Of a stretch of DNA of 35,203 nucleotides, positions 19,171 to 28,180 are shown in pieces. The stretch covers positions 1,594-36,796 of the forward strand of contig MGQW01000020.1 in NCBI GenBank assembly GCA_001798885.1. Reading direction: 5' to 3'. The notes beneath the pieces were generated by a model. The model saw only the letters and a program-made list of their open reading frames with translations. It was not told the origin of the DNA and ran no database searches. The first letter of the stretch is position 1. Every line of letters starts with the position of its first letter. Position numbers and translations under genes: made by a program. The DNA is from Deltaproteobacteria bacterium RBG_16_64_85 (lineage in GTDB: Bacteria > Desulfobacterota > Deferrimicrobia > Deferrimicrobiales > Deferrimicrobiaceae).

Positions 19171-20060
19171 CAGAACTCCTTGAGCCGGGCCGCCTCGGCG
19201 CTGCCGAAGATGCCGCTCGGCCGGACGAACAGGATGATGAGAAGGAGGGAAATCGAGATGGCCTCCTTGTACGCGGCGGGCAGGAACCATATGCTGAAGG
19301 ACTCGAGGACCCCCAGGATCATGCCCGCGGCCACGGCGGCCACGCTGTTTCCGAGTCCGCCCAGGATGGCGACGGTGAAGCCCTTGATGGCCAACGGCGT
19401 CCCGCTGTCGTACTGGATGTAGGTGATGGGGCACACGACGCAGCCTGCGAGGGCGCCGATGGCGGCGCTGAGCATGAACGAGAGGGTTACCATGTTGCTA
19501 ACGCTGATGCCGCACAGGCGCGCGGCGTCGCGGTTTGCCGAACATGCGCGCACCTGCCTGCCCAGGAGCGTGTAGTTGAAGAAGGCGGAAAGCCCCGCCA
19601 CCGCGAGGGCGCTGACGCCGATGACCCACAGGACCTGGGGCGAGATGTACACTCCTCCGAGGTGGATGGAGGTCACAGAGCTGCCGGTGAAATAGGGAAG
19701 CGCCCGGACGCTTTCTCCCCAGACATGCAGGGCGGTTTCCCGGATCAGGATCGATATGCCGATGGTGATGATGATCATCCGCAGCACGGAAGGGCGGTGG
19801 AGCCACCGGATGAAGGTGATCTCGATGACCGCTCCGATGACCGTCGTCACCGCGACCGCGCCCAGGATGGCCACGGGCAGGGGCAGGAACCGGCTCAGCG
19901 TGACGGCGGTCATGCCGCCCAGCATGACGAACTCGCCCTGCGCGAAATTGATGATGCCGGTCGCGTTGTAGATGATATTGAACCCGATGGCGACGATTGC
20001 GTAGATCGTCCCGTAGGTGACGCCCGCCACGAGGTACTGAAAAAAGAAGTCCAGGTGCAT
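19170..20060 (-). CDS. livH: Branched-chain amino acid ABC transporter permease LivH
   Basis: This 296-residue membrane protein has the LivH signature YNATGIINFAQGEFVMLGG near the N-terminus and RACSANRDAARLCGI as the ATPase-coupling loop. The ATG follows AAGGAG. A large stem-loop lies in the 71-base gap before it, after livK. Confidence 0.95.
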   Translation of the reverse strand: MHLDFFFQYLVAGVTYGTIYAIVAIGFNIIYNATGIINFAQGEFVMLGGMTAVTLSRFLPLPVAILGAVAVTTVIGAVIEITFIRWLHRPSVLRMIIITIGISILIRETALHVWGESVRALPYFTGSSVTSIHLGGVYISPQVLWVIGVSALAVAGLSAFFNYTLLGRQVRACSANRDAARLCGISVSNMVTLSFMLSAAIGALAGCVVCPITYIQYDSGTPLAIKGFTVAILGGLGNSVAAVAAGMILGVLESFSIWFLPAAYKEAISISLLLIILFVRPSGIFGSAEAARLKEF

Positions 20061-20074
20061 CTCCTTCCATCCAG

Positions 20075-20113
20075 CGGTCGGGAGTCCCCGCTTATGGCGG
20101 GTACTCCCGACCG
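20075..20113 (-). promoter_or_regulatory. Intercistronic stem-loop between livK and livH
   Basis: CGGTCGGGAGT (20075-20085) pairs perfectly with ACTCCCGACCG (20103-20113). Inside it, after one mismatch, CCCGC (20087-20091) pairs with GCGGG (20097-20101) around TTATG. No T-tract follows in the direction of transcription, so it is not a typical terminator. It more probably stabilises the upstream livK mRNA or partly attenuates livHMGF, as known for binding-protein genes in ABC operons. Confidence 0.7.
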
Positions 20114-20131
20114 GAACGTCGGCGTTTCCGG

Positions 20132-21283
20132 CTATTTCTGCTTCAGGATGTCGAATTTCCCCTTCGTTACCGTCAGCATCTCGAAGGCATCGACGTTGAG
20201 GCCGTTATGGTCCGTCGCCGAGAAGTTGAAGATCCCGCCTGTGCCAATGACGCCCGTAAGCTGCTCGATGGCGGAACGGACCGCCTCCTTGTCGACGGAT
20301 TTCGCCTTCTCGATCCCCTTCACGAGGATGATGAAGGCGTCATAGGCATGCCCTCCGAAGGTGCTCGCATCCTCCTTGTACCTGGACTCGTAGTCCTTCT
20401 TGTACTTGACGAGGAGCGCCTTCTGGGGATTGCTCTTCGGAAGCACGTCCGCAACGAGCAGCCGGCCGGCGGGGAAAAGCATCCCTTCGGCCGCCTCGCC
20501 CGCGGCCTCTACGTACTTGATGTTCCCGAACCCGTGGCTCTGGAAGATGGGGCCCTTGAACCCGATCTGGCGAGCGTTCTTGATCACGATCGCCTGCGCC
20601 GGCTCGATGGACCAGTTCAGGATCGCCTCGACCCCGGCAGCCTTGACCTTCGTCACCTCGGCCGTGAGGTCCGATGCGGCCTTGTCATACACTTCGTTAA
20701 CCACGACCTTGATGCCGTGGTCCGGCGCGAGCTTCATGATCTGCGCCTCCCCCGCCTGGCCGAAGCCGGTGTTGCTCGACAGGACGCCGATCTTGGAGAT
20801 CTTCATCATCTTCATCTGCTGGAAGATCTTGACGACCGCGTCGCTGTCCTTCTGCGGCGTCTTGAACACGTACTTCGCCACGGGGTTGACGATCGTCTCG
20901 GCCGCTGCGCAGGACAGAAGGATCGTCTTCCCCACCTCGGCGACGCTCTTGATCTTCATCGTCTCGCCGCTCGTCGAGGGGCCGATGATCGCGAACACCT
21001 TGTCCTCCTCGATCAGCTGCTTGGCGAACGAGAACGCCTTTTCCGGGCTGGCGCCGGAATCCTTGATGATGAGCTCGATCTTGTGTCCCTTGACGCCTCC
21101 CATCTTGTTCTGCTCCTCGACGAGCATCTCGAGGGTCTTCGCCTCAGGCGCCCCCAGGAACGACGCCGGGCCGGTGATCGATAAAATCGCCCCGATCTTG
21201 ATCGGCTCCGCCGCCTGAACCGTCCCCGCGGCCAGCAGGACCACCGCCACGATTCCAAAAACCATTCCCCTTCTCATCGTCAT
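20132..21283 (-). CDS. livK: Branched-chain/aromatic amino acid ABC transporter substrate-binding protein
   Basis: This 383-residue periplasmic protein has a signal peptide (MTMRRGMVFGIVAVVLLAAGTVQA, cleavage near residue 24) and the Peripla_BP_6 fold (EPIKIGAILSITGPASFLG, IIGPSTSGET, GFGQAGEAQ, HAYDAFIILV). The start ATG 21283 is preceded by GGAGGATGGGAG; an out-of-frame ATG lies seven bases upstream. It is the first gene of the livKHMGF block. The presence of ior and paaK genes in the same operon suggests that it may bind aromatic amino acids or aryl acids as well as, or instead of, Leu/Ile/Val. Confidence 0.93.
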   Translation of the reverse strand: MTMRRGMVFGIVAVVLLAAGTVQAAEPIKIGAILSITGPASFLGAPEAKTLEMLVEEQNKMGGVKGHKIELIIKDSGASPEKAFSFAKQLIEEDKVFAIIGPSTSGETMKIKSVAEVGKTILLSCAAAETIVNPVAKYVFKTPQKDSDAVVKIFQQMKMMKISKIGVLSSNTGFGQAGEAQIMKLAPDHGIKVVVNEVYDKAASDLTAEVTKVKAAGVEAILNWSIEPAQAIVIKNARQIGFKGPIFQSHGFGNIKYVEAAGEAAEGMLFPAGRLLVADVLPKSNPQKALLVKYKKDYESRYKEDASTFGGHAYDAFIILVKGIEKAKSVDKEAVRSAIEQLTGVIGTGGIFNFSATDHNGLNVDAFEMLTVTKGKFDILKQK

Positions 21284-21306
21284 CTCCCATCCTCCCTGTT
21301 TTTTTT

Positions 21307-21738
21307 TTACAGCGCGTACACTTCCTCCCCCCTCAAAATACGAACTCCGGCGTCGAGAAGCACCCGGATGGCCTTGTCCAGCTCGTCGAACCGGAAGATG
21401 ATGATCGCGTTGTCCCCCGACCTCTGGACGAAGGCGTACATATATTCCACGTTGATCCCGGCGGCGTCCAGGATTTTCAGGATGCTCCCCAGGCCGCCCG
21501 GCTTGTCGGGCACCTCCAGGGCAATCACCTCCGTCTTGGCCACCGTGAACCCGCTCTCCTTCAGGACCGTCTTCGCCCGGTTGGTGTCGTTTACGATCAG
21601 GCGCAGGATCCCGAAGTCGGCGGTGTCGGCCAGCGAGAGCGCCCGGATGTTGACGCCCGACCGCGAGAGGATCCCCGTCACCTCCGCCAGGCGCCCCGAC
21701 TTGTTCTCCAGGAAAATCGAAATCTGCTCGACCTTCAT
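21307..21738 (-). CDS. Tandem ACT-domain protein
   Basis: This 143-residue protein consists of two ACT domains (about 1-65 and 70-140), the second opening with [30 protein letters not shown] domains bind amino acids and regulate enzymes or transcription. There is no catalytic or DNA-binding domain. It sits 12 bases after paaK and just before livK, an arrangement I know from paaK/ior clusters, so it is likely an amino-acid-sensing modulator of this pathway; its target is unknown. Confidence 0.88.
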   Translation of the reverse strand: MKVEQISIFLENKSGRLAEVTGILSRSGVNIRALSLADTADFGILRLIVNDTNRAKTVLKESGFTVAKTEVIALEVPDKPGGLGSILKILDAAGINVEYMYAFVQRSGDNAIIIFRFDELDKAIRVLLDAGVRILRGEEVYAL

Positions 21739-21750
21739 CGCATGCCCTCC

Positions 21751-23052
21751 TTAAATCTTCCGCTTGTCGATGACCCGCTTCGCTTTCCCTTCGCTGCGCT
21801 GGATCGTCTTCGGCTCGACGAGCTTCACCTTGCACGATACGCCCAGCAAGTCCTTGATGTCGTGCTCGATCCGGCGGGACAGCGCCTCCAGTCCCTTGAT
21901 CGCGTCGGAGAAGATCGATTCATTGACCTCCACCTGGACCTCGAGGACATCCAGGGAGCCCTCTCGGGAGACGATCAGCTGATAGTGCGGCTCCACACCT
22001 TCCACATCCATCAGCACCGCCTCGATCTGGGACGGGAAGACGTTGACGCCGCGGATGATGAGCATGTCGTCCGTACGCCCCGAGATCCTTTCCATCCGGA
22101 CGAGCGTCCTCCCGCAGGAACAGGGCGTGGGGATCAGCTTCGAGATGTCCCGCGTCCGGTATCGGATGACGGGAAAGGCCTCCTTCGTCACCGTGGTGAA
22201 GACCAGCTCGCCCGTCTCCCCGTAAGGCATGGCGTTTCCGGTTTCGGGATTGATGATCTCCGGAAGGAAATGGTCCTCCGAGATGTGGAGCCCGTGCTTC
22301 TCCTCGAGGCACTCGGAGGAGACGCCGGGACCGATGACCTCGGAGAGGCCGTAGATGTCGAGCGCGCTGATCTTTAGCTTCTTCTCGATTTCCTTGCGCA
22401 TCGACTCGCTCCACGGCTCGGCGCCGAACATGCCGCACTTGAGGCGGAGCTTCCCCGGGTCGATCCCCTCCTCCGCCATCACCTCGGCGATGTTCAGCGC
22501 GTAGGAGGGGGTGCACAAAAGGATCGTGGACCCGAAATCCTGCATGATCATGATCTGGCGCTTGGTGTTTCCCCCCGACATCGGGATGACCGTGGCACCG
22601 ATCTTCTCGGCGCCGTAGTGCGCGCCGAGGCCACCGGTGAACAGACCGTATCCGTAGGAGTTGTGCACCACGTCCCCGCTGGTCGCCCCGCCGCAGCAGA
22701 GGGTGCGAGCCATGAGCTCCGACCAGGTGTCGATGTCGCGCCGGGTGTACCCGACCACCACGGGCTTGCCCGTCGTCCCCGACGAGGCGTGGATCCGCAC
22801 GACCCGCTCCATCGGTATGGCGAACATGCCGAAGGGGTAGGTGTCTCTCATGTCGTTCTTGTCGGTGAAGGGAAGCTTCGCCAGGTCGGAGAGCTTCCGG
22901 ATGTCCCCGGGCTTGAACCCCGCTTCCGACAGCTTGGCCCGGTAGAACGGGACCGTGGCATAAACGCGGTCGACCTGCTCTCGCAGGCGCTTGACCTGCA
23001 GCGCCTCCATCGCTTCGCGCGGCAGCGTTTCGAACTCGTCGTTCCAGATCAT
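21751..23052 (-). CDS. paaK: Phenylacetate-CoA ligase (first copy)
   Basis: This 433-residue AMP-forming ligase starts at ATG 23052 after GGAGAAGGG, giving the typical N-terminus [19 protein letters not shown]. It has [33 protein letters not shown] and [12 protein letters not shown], and ends in [13 protein letters not shown]. It is a close paralog of the ligase at 15278, retaining the same order of motifs. Directly downstream of iorAB, it probably converts aryl-acetates to aryl-acetyl-CoA, or runs in reverse to make ATP from the acyl-CoA made by IOR. Confidence 0.95.
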   Translation of the reverse strand: MIWNDEFETLPREAMEALQVKRLREQVDRVYATVPFYRAKLSEAGFKPGDIRKLSDLAKLPFTDKNDMRDTYPFGMFAIPMERVVRIHASSGTTGKPVVVGYTRRDIDTWSELMARTLCCGGATSGDVVHNSYGYGLFTGGLGAHYGAEKIGATVIPMSGGNTKRQIMIMQDFGSTILLCTPSYALNIAEVMAEEGIDPGKLRLKCGMFGAEPWSESMRKEIEKKLKISALDIYGLSEVIGPGVSSECLEEKHGLHISEDHFLPEIINPETGNAMPYGETGELVFTTVTKEAFPVIRYRTRDISKLIPTPCSCGRTLVRMERISGRTDDMLIIRGVNVFPSQIEAVLMDVEGVEPHYQLIVSREGSLDVLEVQVEVNESIFSDAIKGLEALSRRIEHDIKDLLGVSCKVKLVEPKTIQRSEGKAKRVIDKRKI

Positions 23053-23104
23053 CCCTTCTCCTCCGTGCGGGAGCGCCCCGAAAAGAGGGACCCTCCGGAT
23101 GGAA

Positions 23105-23710
23105 TTATCGCCCGGTCGCGAGCGTCGGCAGGATCCCACGCCCCGTGCGGAACGCCCGTATGTTCACCTCTACGATCTTCGCCGGCAGGGCGGCGCGCAA
23201 CGCTTCGACGTAAGCCTCCTCCGCGAGCGGCAAAAAGTGGGAAGCCGCGCCCACCATCACGATGTTGACCGCCCGCACCTCGTGCAGCGAAAGGGCCGCC
23301 GCCAGCGCGTCGACCACGAACAGGTTCGGCGTGAACTCCCGGAGCCGCTCCTCGATCCGCGACGGATAGCGCTCCTTGCCCGTCGACACCGACGGCGGGA
23401 GGATCTCCTGCGCGTTGACGAGCGCCGCGCCGCCCGGGGACAGGTAGTGCGCGAACCGCAGGGCCTCCATCTTTTCGAAGGCGACCAGCAGGTCCGCGGT
23501 CCCGGGCTCGATGAGCGGGGAGTGGACTTTCTTTCCGAACCGCAGGTGAGTGGTGACGGCACCTCCGCGCTGGGCCATGCCGTGGACCTCGCTCTTCTTC
23601 ACGTCGTACCCGGAGAGGAGAAACGCCTCGCACAGGACCTCGGAGGCCAGGAGGATCCCCTGCCCGCCGACGCCCGCAAGAAAGACGTTTCCCGCGCGGG
23701 CCTTGTTCAA
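23105..23710 (-). CDS. iorB: Indolepyruvate:ferredoxin oxidoreductase beta subunit
   Basis: This 201-residue subunit belongs to the pyruvate/ketoisovalerate oxidoreductase gamma family: [20 protein letters not shown] near the N-terminus, then [20 protein letters not shown]. The start is TTG 23710, which overlaps the iorA stop (TTGA) with GGAGAAG upstream. Longer frames upstream only overlap iorA. It completes the IorAB complex with the preceding gene. Confidence 0.94.
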   Translation of the reverse strand: MNKARAGNVFLAGVGGQGILLASEVLCEAFLLSGYDVKKSEVHGMAQRGGAVTTHLRFGKKVHSPLIEPGTADLLVAFEKMEALRFAHYLSPGGAALVNAQEILPPSVSTGKERYPSRIEERLREFTPNLFVVDALAAALSLHEVRAVNIVMVGAASHFLPLAEEAYVEALRAALPAKIVEVNIRAFRTGRGILPTLATGR

Positions 23711-25515
23711 TCCTTCTTCTCCAGGATCGCCTTGAACTTGCACAGGGGAGGGCACTGGTTGCAGCCGTCGCACAGGAGGGGGTGGATCCGGGACATCCCC
23801 TTCTGGGCGGCCTTCTTTCCCGCCGCCACCGCCTCCTTGGTCGTGAACGGCACCCACTCGATGGCGGGGCAGCCGAGTTTGCCGCACGCCTTGCAGCCGG
23901 TGCACAGGTCCGGGATCACCTCATAGACCGGGCGCTTTTTCTTCCGGTGTTCGGGCAGGAGCACGCACGGCGCCTCGGTGATGACGACGGACGGCGCTTC
24001 CCGGGAGAGCTCCCGCCGGAGGACCGCCTCGGTCTGCGCCATGTCGTGCGGGTTGACCGTGTACACGTGCTCGACGCCGATCGCCCGGCACAGCCCCGGC
24101 AGGTCGAGCCGGTGGGTCGGATCCTCCATCAGCGTCCTGCCCGTCGCGGGGTTCTCCTGGGCGCCCGTCATCGCGGTGGTCCGGTTGTCCAGGATAATCA
24201 CCGTGGTGAAGCCGCGGTTGTAGACGATGTCGATGAGCCCTGTTATCCCGGAGTGGATGAAGGTGGAATCTCCGATGACCGCGACGACTTTTCCCAGCGC
24301 CGCCTTCCCCAGCGCCTTCTCGATGCCGAACGCATTCCCGATGGAGGCGCCCATGCAGACGCAGGTGTCCATCCCCCCCAGCGGGGGCAGCGCCGCGAGA
24401 GTGTAGCAGCCGATGTCCCCCGCAACGATGACTTTCAGCTTGGTGAGGACATAAAACAGCCCGCGGTGCGGACAGCCCGGGCAGAGGTTGGGGGGGCGGG
24501 ACGGAACTTCTTCCCGTGGATGCACCGGCGCGCTCCCCCCGGCGATCCCTTCCCGGACGATCCGGGGGTCGAGCTCGCCGACGAGGGGAATCCGCTCCTT
24601 CCCCTGCACCGGTATGCCCAACGCCTTCACGTGCGTCTCGATGTGGGGATCGAGCTCCTCAACGACCACGAGCCGCGTTACCCCCGCCGCGAACTCGCGG
24701 ATGAGCCGTGAAGGCAGGGGATGCGCCATCCCCAGCTTCAGGACGGAGGCGTCGGGAAACGCCTCCCGGACGTACTGGTAGGAAACCCCGGCGGTGATCA
24801 CCCCCAGCGAACGGTCCCCCCACTCGATCCGGTTGCCGGGAAACGTTTCCGCGAACTCCGCAAGCGCCCGCATCCGCTCTTCCACGAGAACGTGGCGCGC
24901 CCTGGCGTTCTGGGGGAGCATGACCCACTTGGACGTGTCGCGGACGAAACCGGGGGGGAACGCCGCCCCGGCCACCTCTCCGAGCCGGACCGTTCCCTTG
25001 GCGTGGGAGATGCGGGTCGTCGTCCGCAGGAAAACGGGAGTGTCGAACTCCTCCGACAGCGCGAAGGCGATCCTCGTGAACTCCTTTGCCTCCTCCGAGT
25101 CGGAGGGCTCGAGCATGGGGATCTTGGCCGCCACCGCGTAATGCCGGTTGTCCTGCTCGTTCTGGGAGGAGTGCATTTCCGGGTCGTCCGCGGTGACGAT
25201 GACGAACCCGCCCCGCACGCCGGTGTAGGACGCGGTGAAGATCGGGTCCGCCGCCACGTTGACGCCCACGTGCTTCATGGCCGCAAGCGCCCGCGCGCCG
25301 GCCATCGAGGCCCCGAGGGCGACCTCCACCGCCACCTTTTCGTTGGGGGCCCACTCCGCGTACACCCCCTCGTACCGGGCGAGGTTCTCCAGGATCTCCG
25401 TGCTCGGCGTCCCGGGATAGGCGGAGGCGACCTTGACCCCCGCTTCGAAGGCACCGCGGGCGATGGCCTCGTTTCCGGACAGAAGTTTGATGAGCTGTCT
25501 TGCCGGTACGGACAA
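23707..25515 (-). CDS. iorA: Indolepyruvate:ferredoxin oxidoreductase alpha subunit
   Basis: This 602-residue subunit oxidatively decarboxylates aryl-pyruvates (from Trp, Phe, Tyr) to aryl-acetyl-CoA, reducing ferredoxin. The N-terminal half resembles POR domain I (LSGNEAIARGAFEAGVKVASAYPGTPSTEI). The central region binds thiamine diphosphate (GDIGCYTLAALPP, GDSTFIHSGITGL). The C-terminus has two [4Fe-4S] motifs (CTGCKACGKLGC and CDGCNQCPPLC). The start is TTG 25515 with GAGGAAA at good spacing. It is the first gene of the long operon and needs anaerobic, ferredoxin-based metabolism. Confidence 0.96.
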   Translation of the reverse strand: MSVPARQLIKLLSGNEAIARGAFEAGVKVASAYPGTPSTEILENLARYEGVYAEWAPNEKVAVEVALGASMAGARALAAMKHVGVNVAADPIFTASYTGVRGGFVIVTADDPEMHSSQNEQDNRHYAVAAKIPMLEPSDSEEAKEFTRIAFALSEEFDTPVFLRTTTRISHAKGTVRLGEVAGAAFPPGFVRDTSKWVMLPQNARARHVLVEERMRALAEFAETFPGNRIEWGDRSLGVITAGVSYQYVREAFPDASVLKLGMAHPLPSRLIREFAAGVTRLVVVEELDPHIETHVKALGIPVQGKERIPLVGELDPRIVREGIAGGSAPVHPREEVPSRPPNLCPGCPHRGLFYVLTKLKVIVAGDIGCYTLAALPPLGGMDTCVCMGASIGNAFGIEKALGKAALGKVVAVIGDSTFIHSGITGLIDIVYNRGFTTVIILDNRTTAMTGAQENPATGRTLMEDPTHRLDLPGLCRAIGVEHVYTVNPHDMAQTEAVLRRELSREAPSVVITEAPCVLLPEHRKKKRPVYEVIPDLCTGCKACGKLGCPAIEWVPFTTKEAVAAGKKAAQKGMSRIHPLLCDGCNQCPPLCKFKAILEKKD

Positions 25516-25553
25516 CGGTTTCCTCTTCTTTCCCCATGGAATATAAGGAAATT

Positions 25554-25582
25554 AAGTTAGCACATCGTCCCGCCTCTTTCAA
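25554..25582 (-). promoter_or_regulatory. Sigma-70-like promoter of the ior-paa-liv operon
   Basis: On the minus strand, TTGAAA (25582-25577) and TAACTT (25559-25554) are 17 bases apart, with TGC before the -10. It lies 39 bases before the iorA start, back to back with the pfk promoter. I saw no clear operator dyad. Confidence 0.5.
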
Positions 25583-25601
25583 ATCCGGCGGGAGGAAATT
25601 C

Positions 25602-25610
25602 TGCTATACT
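25602..25610 (+). promoter_or_regulatory. Putative extended -10 promoter of pfk
   Basis: TGCTATACT is a good extended -10 element, 29 bases before the pfk ATG. No acceptable -35 is seen at 16-18 bases. It partly shares the 124-base gap with the divergent iorA promoter. Confidence 0.45.
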
Positions 25611-25639
25611 GTGCCAAATTTACCGAGGGAGATTTCACC

Positions 25640-26680
25640 ATGAAAATCGGGGTACTGACGGGCGGGGGGGATTGCCCGGGGCTGAACGCCGTCATCCGCG
25701 CCGTCGTCCGGAAGTCGGATGCCTACGATTCGCGTGTGATCGGCATCCGGAACGGCTGGAAGGGTCTGGTCGAGTTGGCCCCAATGGACCTCGATATAAA
25801 GATGGTTTCCGGTATCCTGCACATCGGGGGAACGATCATCGGAACTTCCCGCACCAATCCCTTCAAGGACCCATCCGGCCCCGACATGGTGCTGCGGAAC
25901 TTCCGGCTTCTGGGGCTCGACGCCATGGTCGCGATCGGCGGGGAGGACACCCTCGGCGCGGCGAGCAAACTCTACGAGAAGGGCCTGCCGGTCGTCGGCG
26001 TCCCCAAGACGATCGACAACGACCTTTCCGGCACCGACTTTACGTTCGGCTTCGACACGGCGGTCAGCATCGCAACCGACGCCATCGACCGGATCCATAC
26101 CACGGCCGAATCGCACAACCGGGTCATGGTGGTGGAGGTGATGGGACGCAACGCCGGGTGGATCGCCACCTTCTCGGGAATCGCCGGCGGGGCGGACGTC
26201 GTCCTCATCCCCGAGAAGCGGATCGACCTCGACGAAGTATGCGACCTGATTCTCCGGCGCCACAGCCGCGGGAAGAGCTTCAGCATCGTTGTCGTCGCCG
26301 AGGGGGCGAAATTCGCGGAGAAGCCCGGTACGGACCCGCAGCTCATCGTCCAGGAGACCAAGACCGACGAGTTCGGACACGTCCGCCTGGGCGGGATCTC
26401 CCAGCTCCTCGCCGGGGAGATCGAAAAGCGTACGCGGTTCGAGACCCGCTGGGTCGTGCTCGGCCACATCCAGCGCGGCGGCTCGCCGACGGCCCACGAC
26501 CGGGTCCTCGCCACACGTTTCGGCATCTTCGCCACCGAGATGGTGCACCGGGGCGAGTTCGGGAAGATGGCCGCGCTCCAGGGGAACCGGATCGTCGCCG
26601 TCCCCCTGGCGGAGGCGACCGCCCAGATCAAGACGGTAGACATGGGGCTGTACGCCATCGCCGAGGAGTTTTTCGGCTAA
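25640..26680 (+). CDS. pfkA: 6-phosphofructokinase, probably pyrophosphate-dependent
   Basis: This 346-residue PFK phosphorylates fructose 6-phosphate. It has GGGDCPGLNAVIR at the N-terminus, the TIDND catalytic loop (D126 as base), MGRNAGWIA and GHIQRGGSPTAHDR. Two positions that decide the phosphoryl donor differ from ATP enzymes: GGED, with D103 at the E. coli Gly104 position, and PKTIDND, with K123 at the Gly124 position. Both are known marks of pyrophosphate-dependent PFK, so the reaction may be reversible and serve gluconeogenesis too. The ATG 25640 follows GAGGGAG. The end overlaps convergent yraN by four bases. Confidence 0.94.
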   Translation: MKIGVLTGGGDCPGLNAVIRAVVRKSDAYDSRVIGIRNGWKGLVELAPMDLDIKMVSGILHIGGTIIGTSRTNPFKDPSGPDMVLRNFRLLGLDAMVAIGGEDTLGAASKLYEKGLPVVGVPKTIDNDLSGTDFTFGFDTAVSIATDAIDRIHTTAESHNRVMVVEVMGRNAGWIATFSGIAGGADVVLIPEKRIDLDEVCDLILRRHSRGKSFSIVVVAEGAKFAEKPGTDPQLIVQETKTDEFGHVRLGGISQLLAGEIEKRTRFETRWVVLGHIQRGGSPTAHDRVLATRFGIFATEMVHRGEFGKMAALQGNRIVAVPLAEATAQIKTVDMGLYAIAEEFFG

Positions 26681-27066
26681 ATCAGTTTTCCGCGGGCGTC
26701 GAAGGCGCCCGGGTAATGCCGAATGAGGGTGTCCGGCCCCGTCCCGACGACGGCGACGACGTCGAAGCGGGCCTCCCTCCACGAATCCCACGGGATTCGG
26801 CTGATGTACTCCCTCGCCGTGGAGACAATCCTGCGCCGTTTGGCCAGCCCCACCGTCTCCTCCGGTGCGCCGAATTCTTCCCCTTCCCGGAAGCGGACCT
26901 CGACGAAGACCAGGATGTCCCCCTCCCGCGCAACGATGTCGACCTCTCCTCCCCGGACTTGGAAATTGCGCTCCACGATCCGCATCCCACTCGCCTCGAG
27001 GAACGCGCAGGCCGCCGCTTCCGCTTCGGCCCCTGACTCCCGCGTGGACTCGGGGGGGAAACTCAT
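26677..27066 (-). CDS. yraN: YraN family endonuclease-like protein (UPF0102)
   Basis: This 129-residue protein has a PD-(D/E)xK nuclease-like fold. The core motif GGEVDIVAREGDILVFVEVRFR carries the Asp and Glu of the family; the final Lys position is Arg, as often seen. The ATG 27066 overlaps the rnhB stop (ATGA), so it is coupled to rnhB, its usual neighbour. The biochemical role is not settled for the family. Confidence 0.93.
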   Translation of the reverse strand: MSFPPESTRESGAEAEAAACAFLEASGMRIVERNFQVRGGEVDIVAREGDILVFVEVRFREGEEFGAPEETVGLAKRRRIVSTAREYISRIPWDSWREARFDVVAVVGTGPDTLIRHYPGAFDARGKLI

Positions 27067-27659
27067 GGTTGGGTTCTCACTCCGCGGAAGGTCTTCCTGT
27101 GGATCGGGCAGGGACCCAGATTGCGGAGGGCCGCGAGGTGTTTGCGGGTCGGGTACCCTTTGTGGGAGGAGAAACCGTAGCCGGGGTACACGCGGTCGAA
27201 CTCCTCCATCATTTCGTCCCTTGCAACCTTGGCCAGGATGGAAGCCGCCATCACCGAGAGGCAGCGGGAATCCCCGGCCACCAGCGTCTCCTGCGATACG
27301 GCGCACGGAACCGGGAACGTTCCGTCGACGTAGAGGAAATCGGGCGGTGGAAAAAGACGCTCGACGGCCCGCCGCATGGCGAGCAGCGAGGCCCGCAGGA
27401 TGTTGACCTCTTCGATCTCTTCGGGGGTGGAATGGGCGACGGCAAAGGAAACCGCCTCCGCCGTGATCCGGGTGTGCGCACGCTTCCGTGCGGCGGGGGA
27501 AAGAGCCTTCGAATCGCGGATCCCCTCGGGGCGAAACCCCGGCGGGAGGATGACGGCGGCCGCTACGACCGGGCCGGCCAGCGGCCCCCGTCCGGCCTCG
27601 TCGACGCCGGCGATCGCGCGATACCCCATCGCGCGGGCCCGGGTCTCGAAGCTATCCAA
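27063..27659 (-). CDS. rnhB: Ribonuclease HII
   Basis: This 198-residue enzyme cleaves RNA in RNA-DNA hybrids and at single ribonucleotides. The active-site motif GVDEAGRGPLAGPVVAAAV, DSKALSPAAR, VDG and SILAKVARD are intact. The predicted start is TTG 27659; ATG 27629 (MGYRAIAGVDEAGRG) is an alternative that leaves the catalytic core whole. It belongs to the rpsP-rplS operon, 10 bases after rplS. Confidence 0.95.
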   Translation of the reverse strand: MDSFETRARAMGYRAIAGVDEAGRGPLAGPVVAAAVILPPGFRPEGIRDSKALSPAARKRAHTRITAEAVSFAVAHSTPEEIEEVNILRASLLAMRRAVERLFPPPDFLYVDGTFPVPCAVSQETLVAGDSRCLSVMAASILAKVARDEMMEEFDRVYPGYGFSSHKGYPTRKHLAALRNLGPCPIHRKTFRGVRTQP

Positions 27660-27669
27660 CGGGGGAACC

Positions 27670-28128
27670 CTACTCTTTGCTCTCCGTCGTTTCCGGTGCC
27701 GCCGCGACTTCCGTTGGGGCAGTCCCCTCCACCGGGCGCTCCGGGGTCCCTTCGGCGGGGACGGCGACCCCTTTCTTCCCCAGCCAGTCCTTCTTCTCGC
27801 GGATGCGCGCCTTCTTTCCGGACACCTCGCGCAGGAAGAAGAGCTTCGCCCGGCGGACGTCCCCCTTCTTCTTGACGACGATCTTTTCGAGGAGCGGGGA
27901 GTGCATCGGGTACGTCCGCTCTACTCCCACTCCATAGGACTCCTTACGGACCTTGAAGGTGGTGGAAACGCCGTTGCGGTGGAAACCGATGACGATCCCC
28001 TCGAAGTACTGGACGCGCTCCTTCTCGCCTTCCTTGATGCGCGAGTACACGCGGATCGTGTCCCCCACTTTGAATACCGGCAGATTGCTTCGAAGTTGCG
28101 ATTTTTCCACTTCCTTGAGGAGACTCAT
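27670..28128 (-). CDS. rplS: 50S ribosomal protein L19 with C-terminal extension
   Basis: This 152-residue protein has the L19 core (about 1-115; VGDTIRVYSRIKEGEKERVQYFEGIVI, RTYPMHSPLLEKIVV) and an extra ~37-residue tail rich in Pro, Ala, Glu and Thr, ending in ESKE. L19 is usually about 115 residues. The tail is of low complexity and probably disordered. Its gene order with trmD and rimM is the common bacterial one. Confidence 0.96.
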   Translation of the reverse strand: MSLLKEVEKSQLRSNLPVFKVGDTIRVYSRIKEGEKERVQYFEGIVIGFHRNGVSTTFKVRKESYGVGVERTYPMHSPLLEKIVVKKKGDVRRAKLFFLREVSGKKARIREKKDWLGKKGVAVPAEGTPERPVEGTAPTEVAAAPETTESKE

Positions 28129-28180
28129 GGCGGTACCCCTTCCATCCGTCGGTTCCAGAGGATAAACAAGACCCTAAAGT

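Noticed and set aside
20075-20113. Reading the livK-livH stem-loop as an intrinsic terminator
   Set aside because: No T-tract follows it on the minus strand, and livH starts only 15 bases after it with a good ribosome site.
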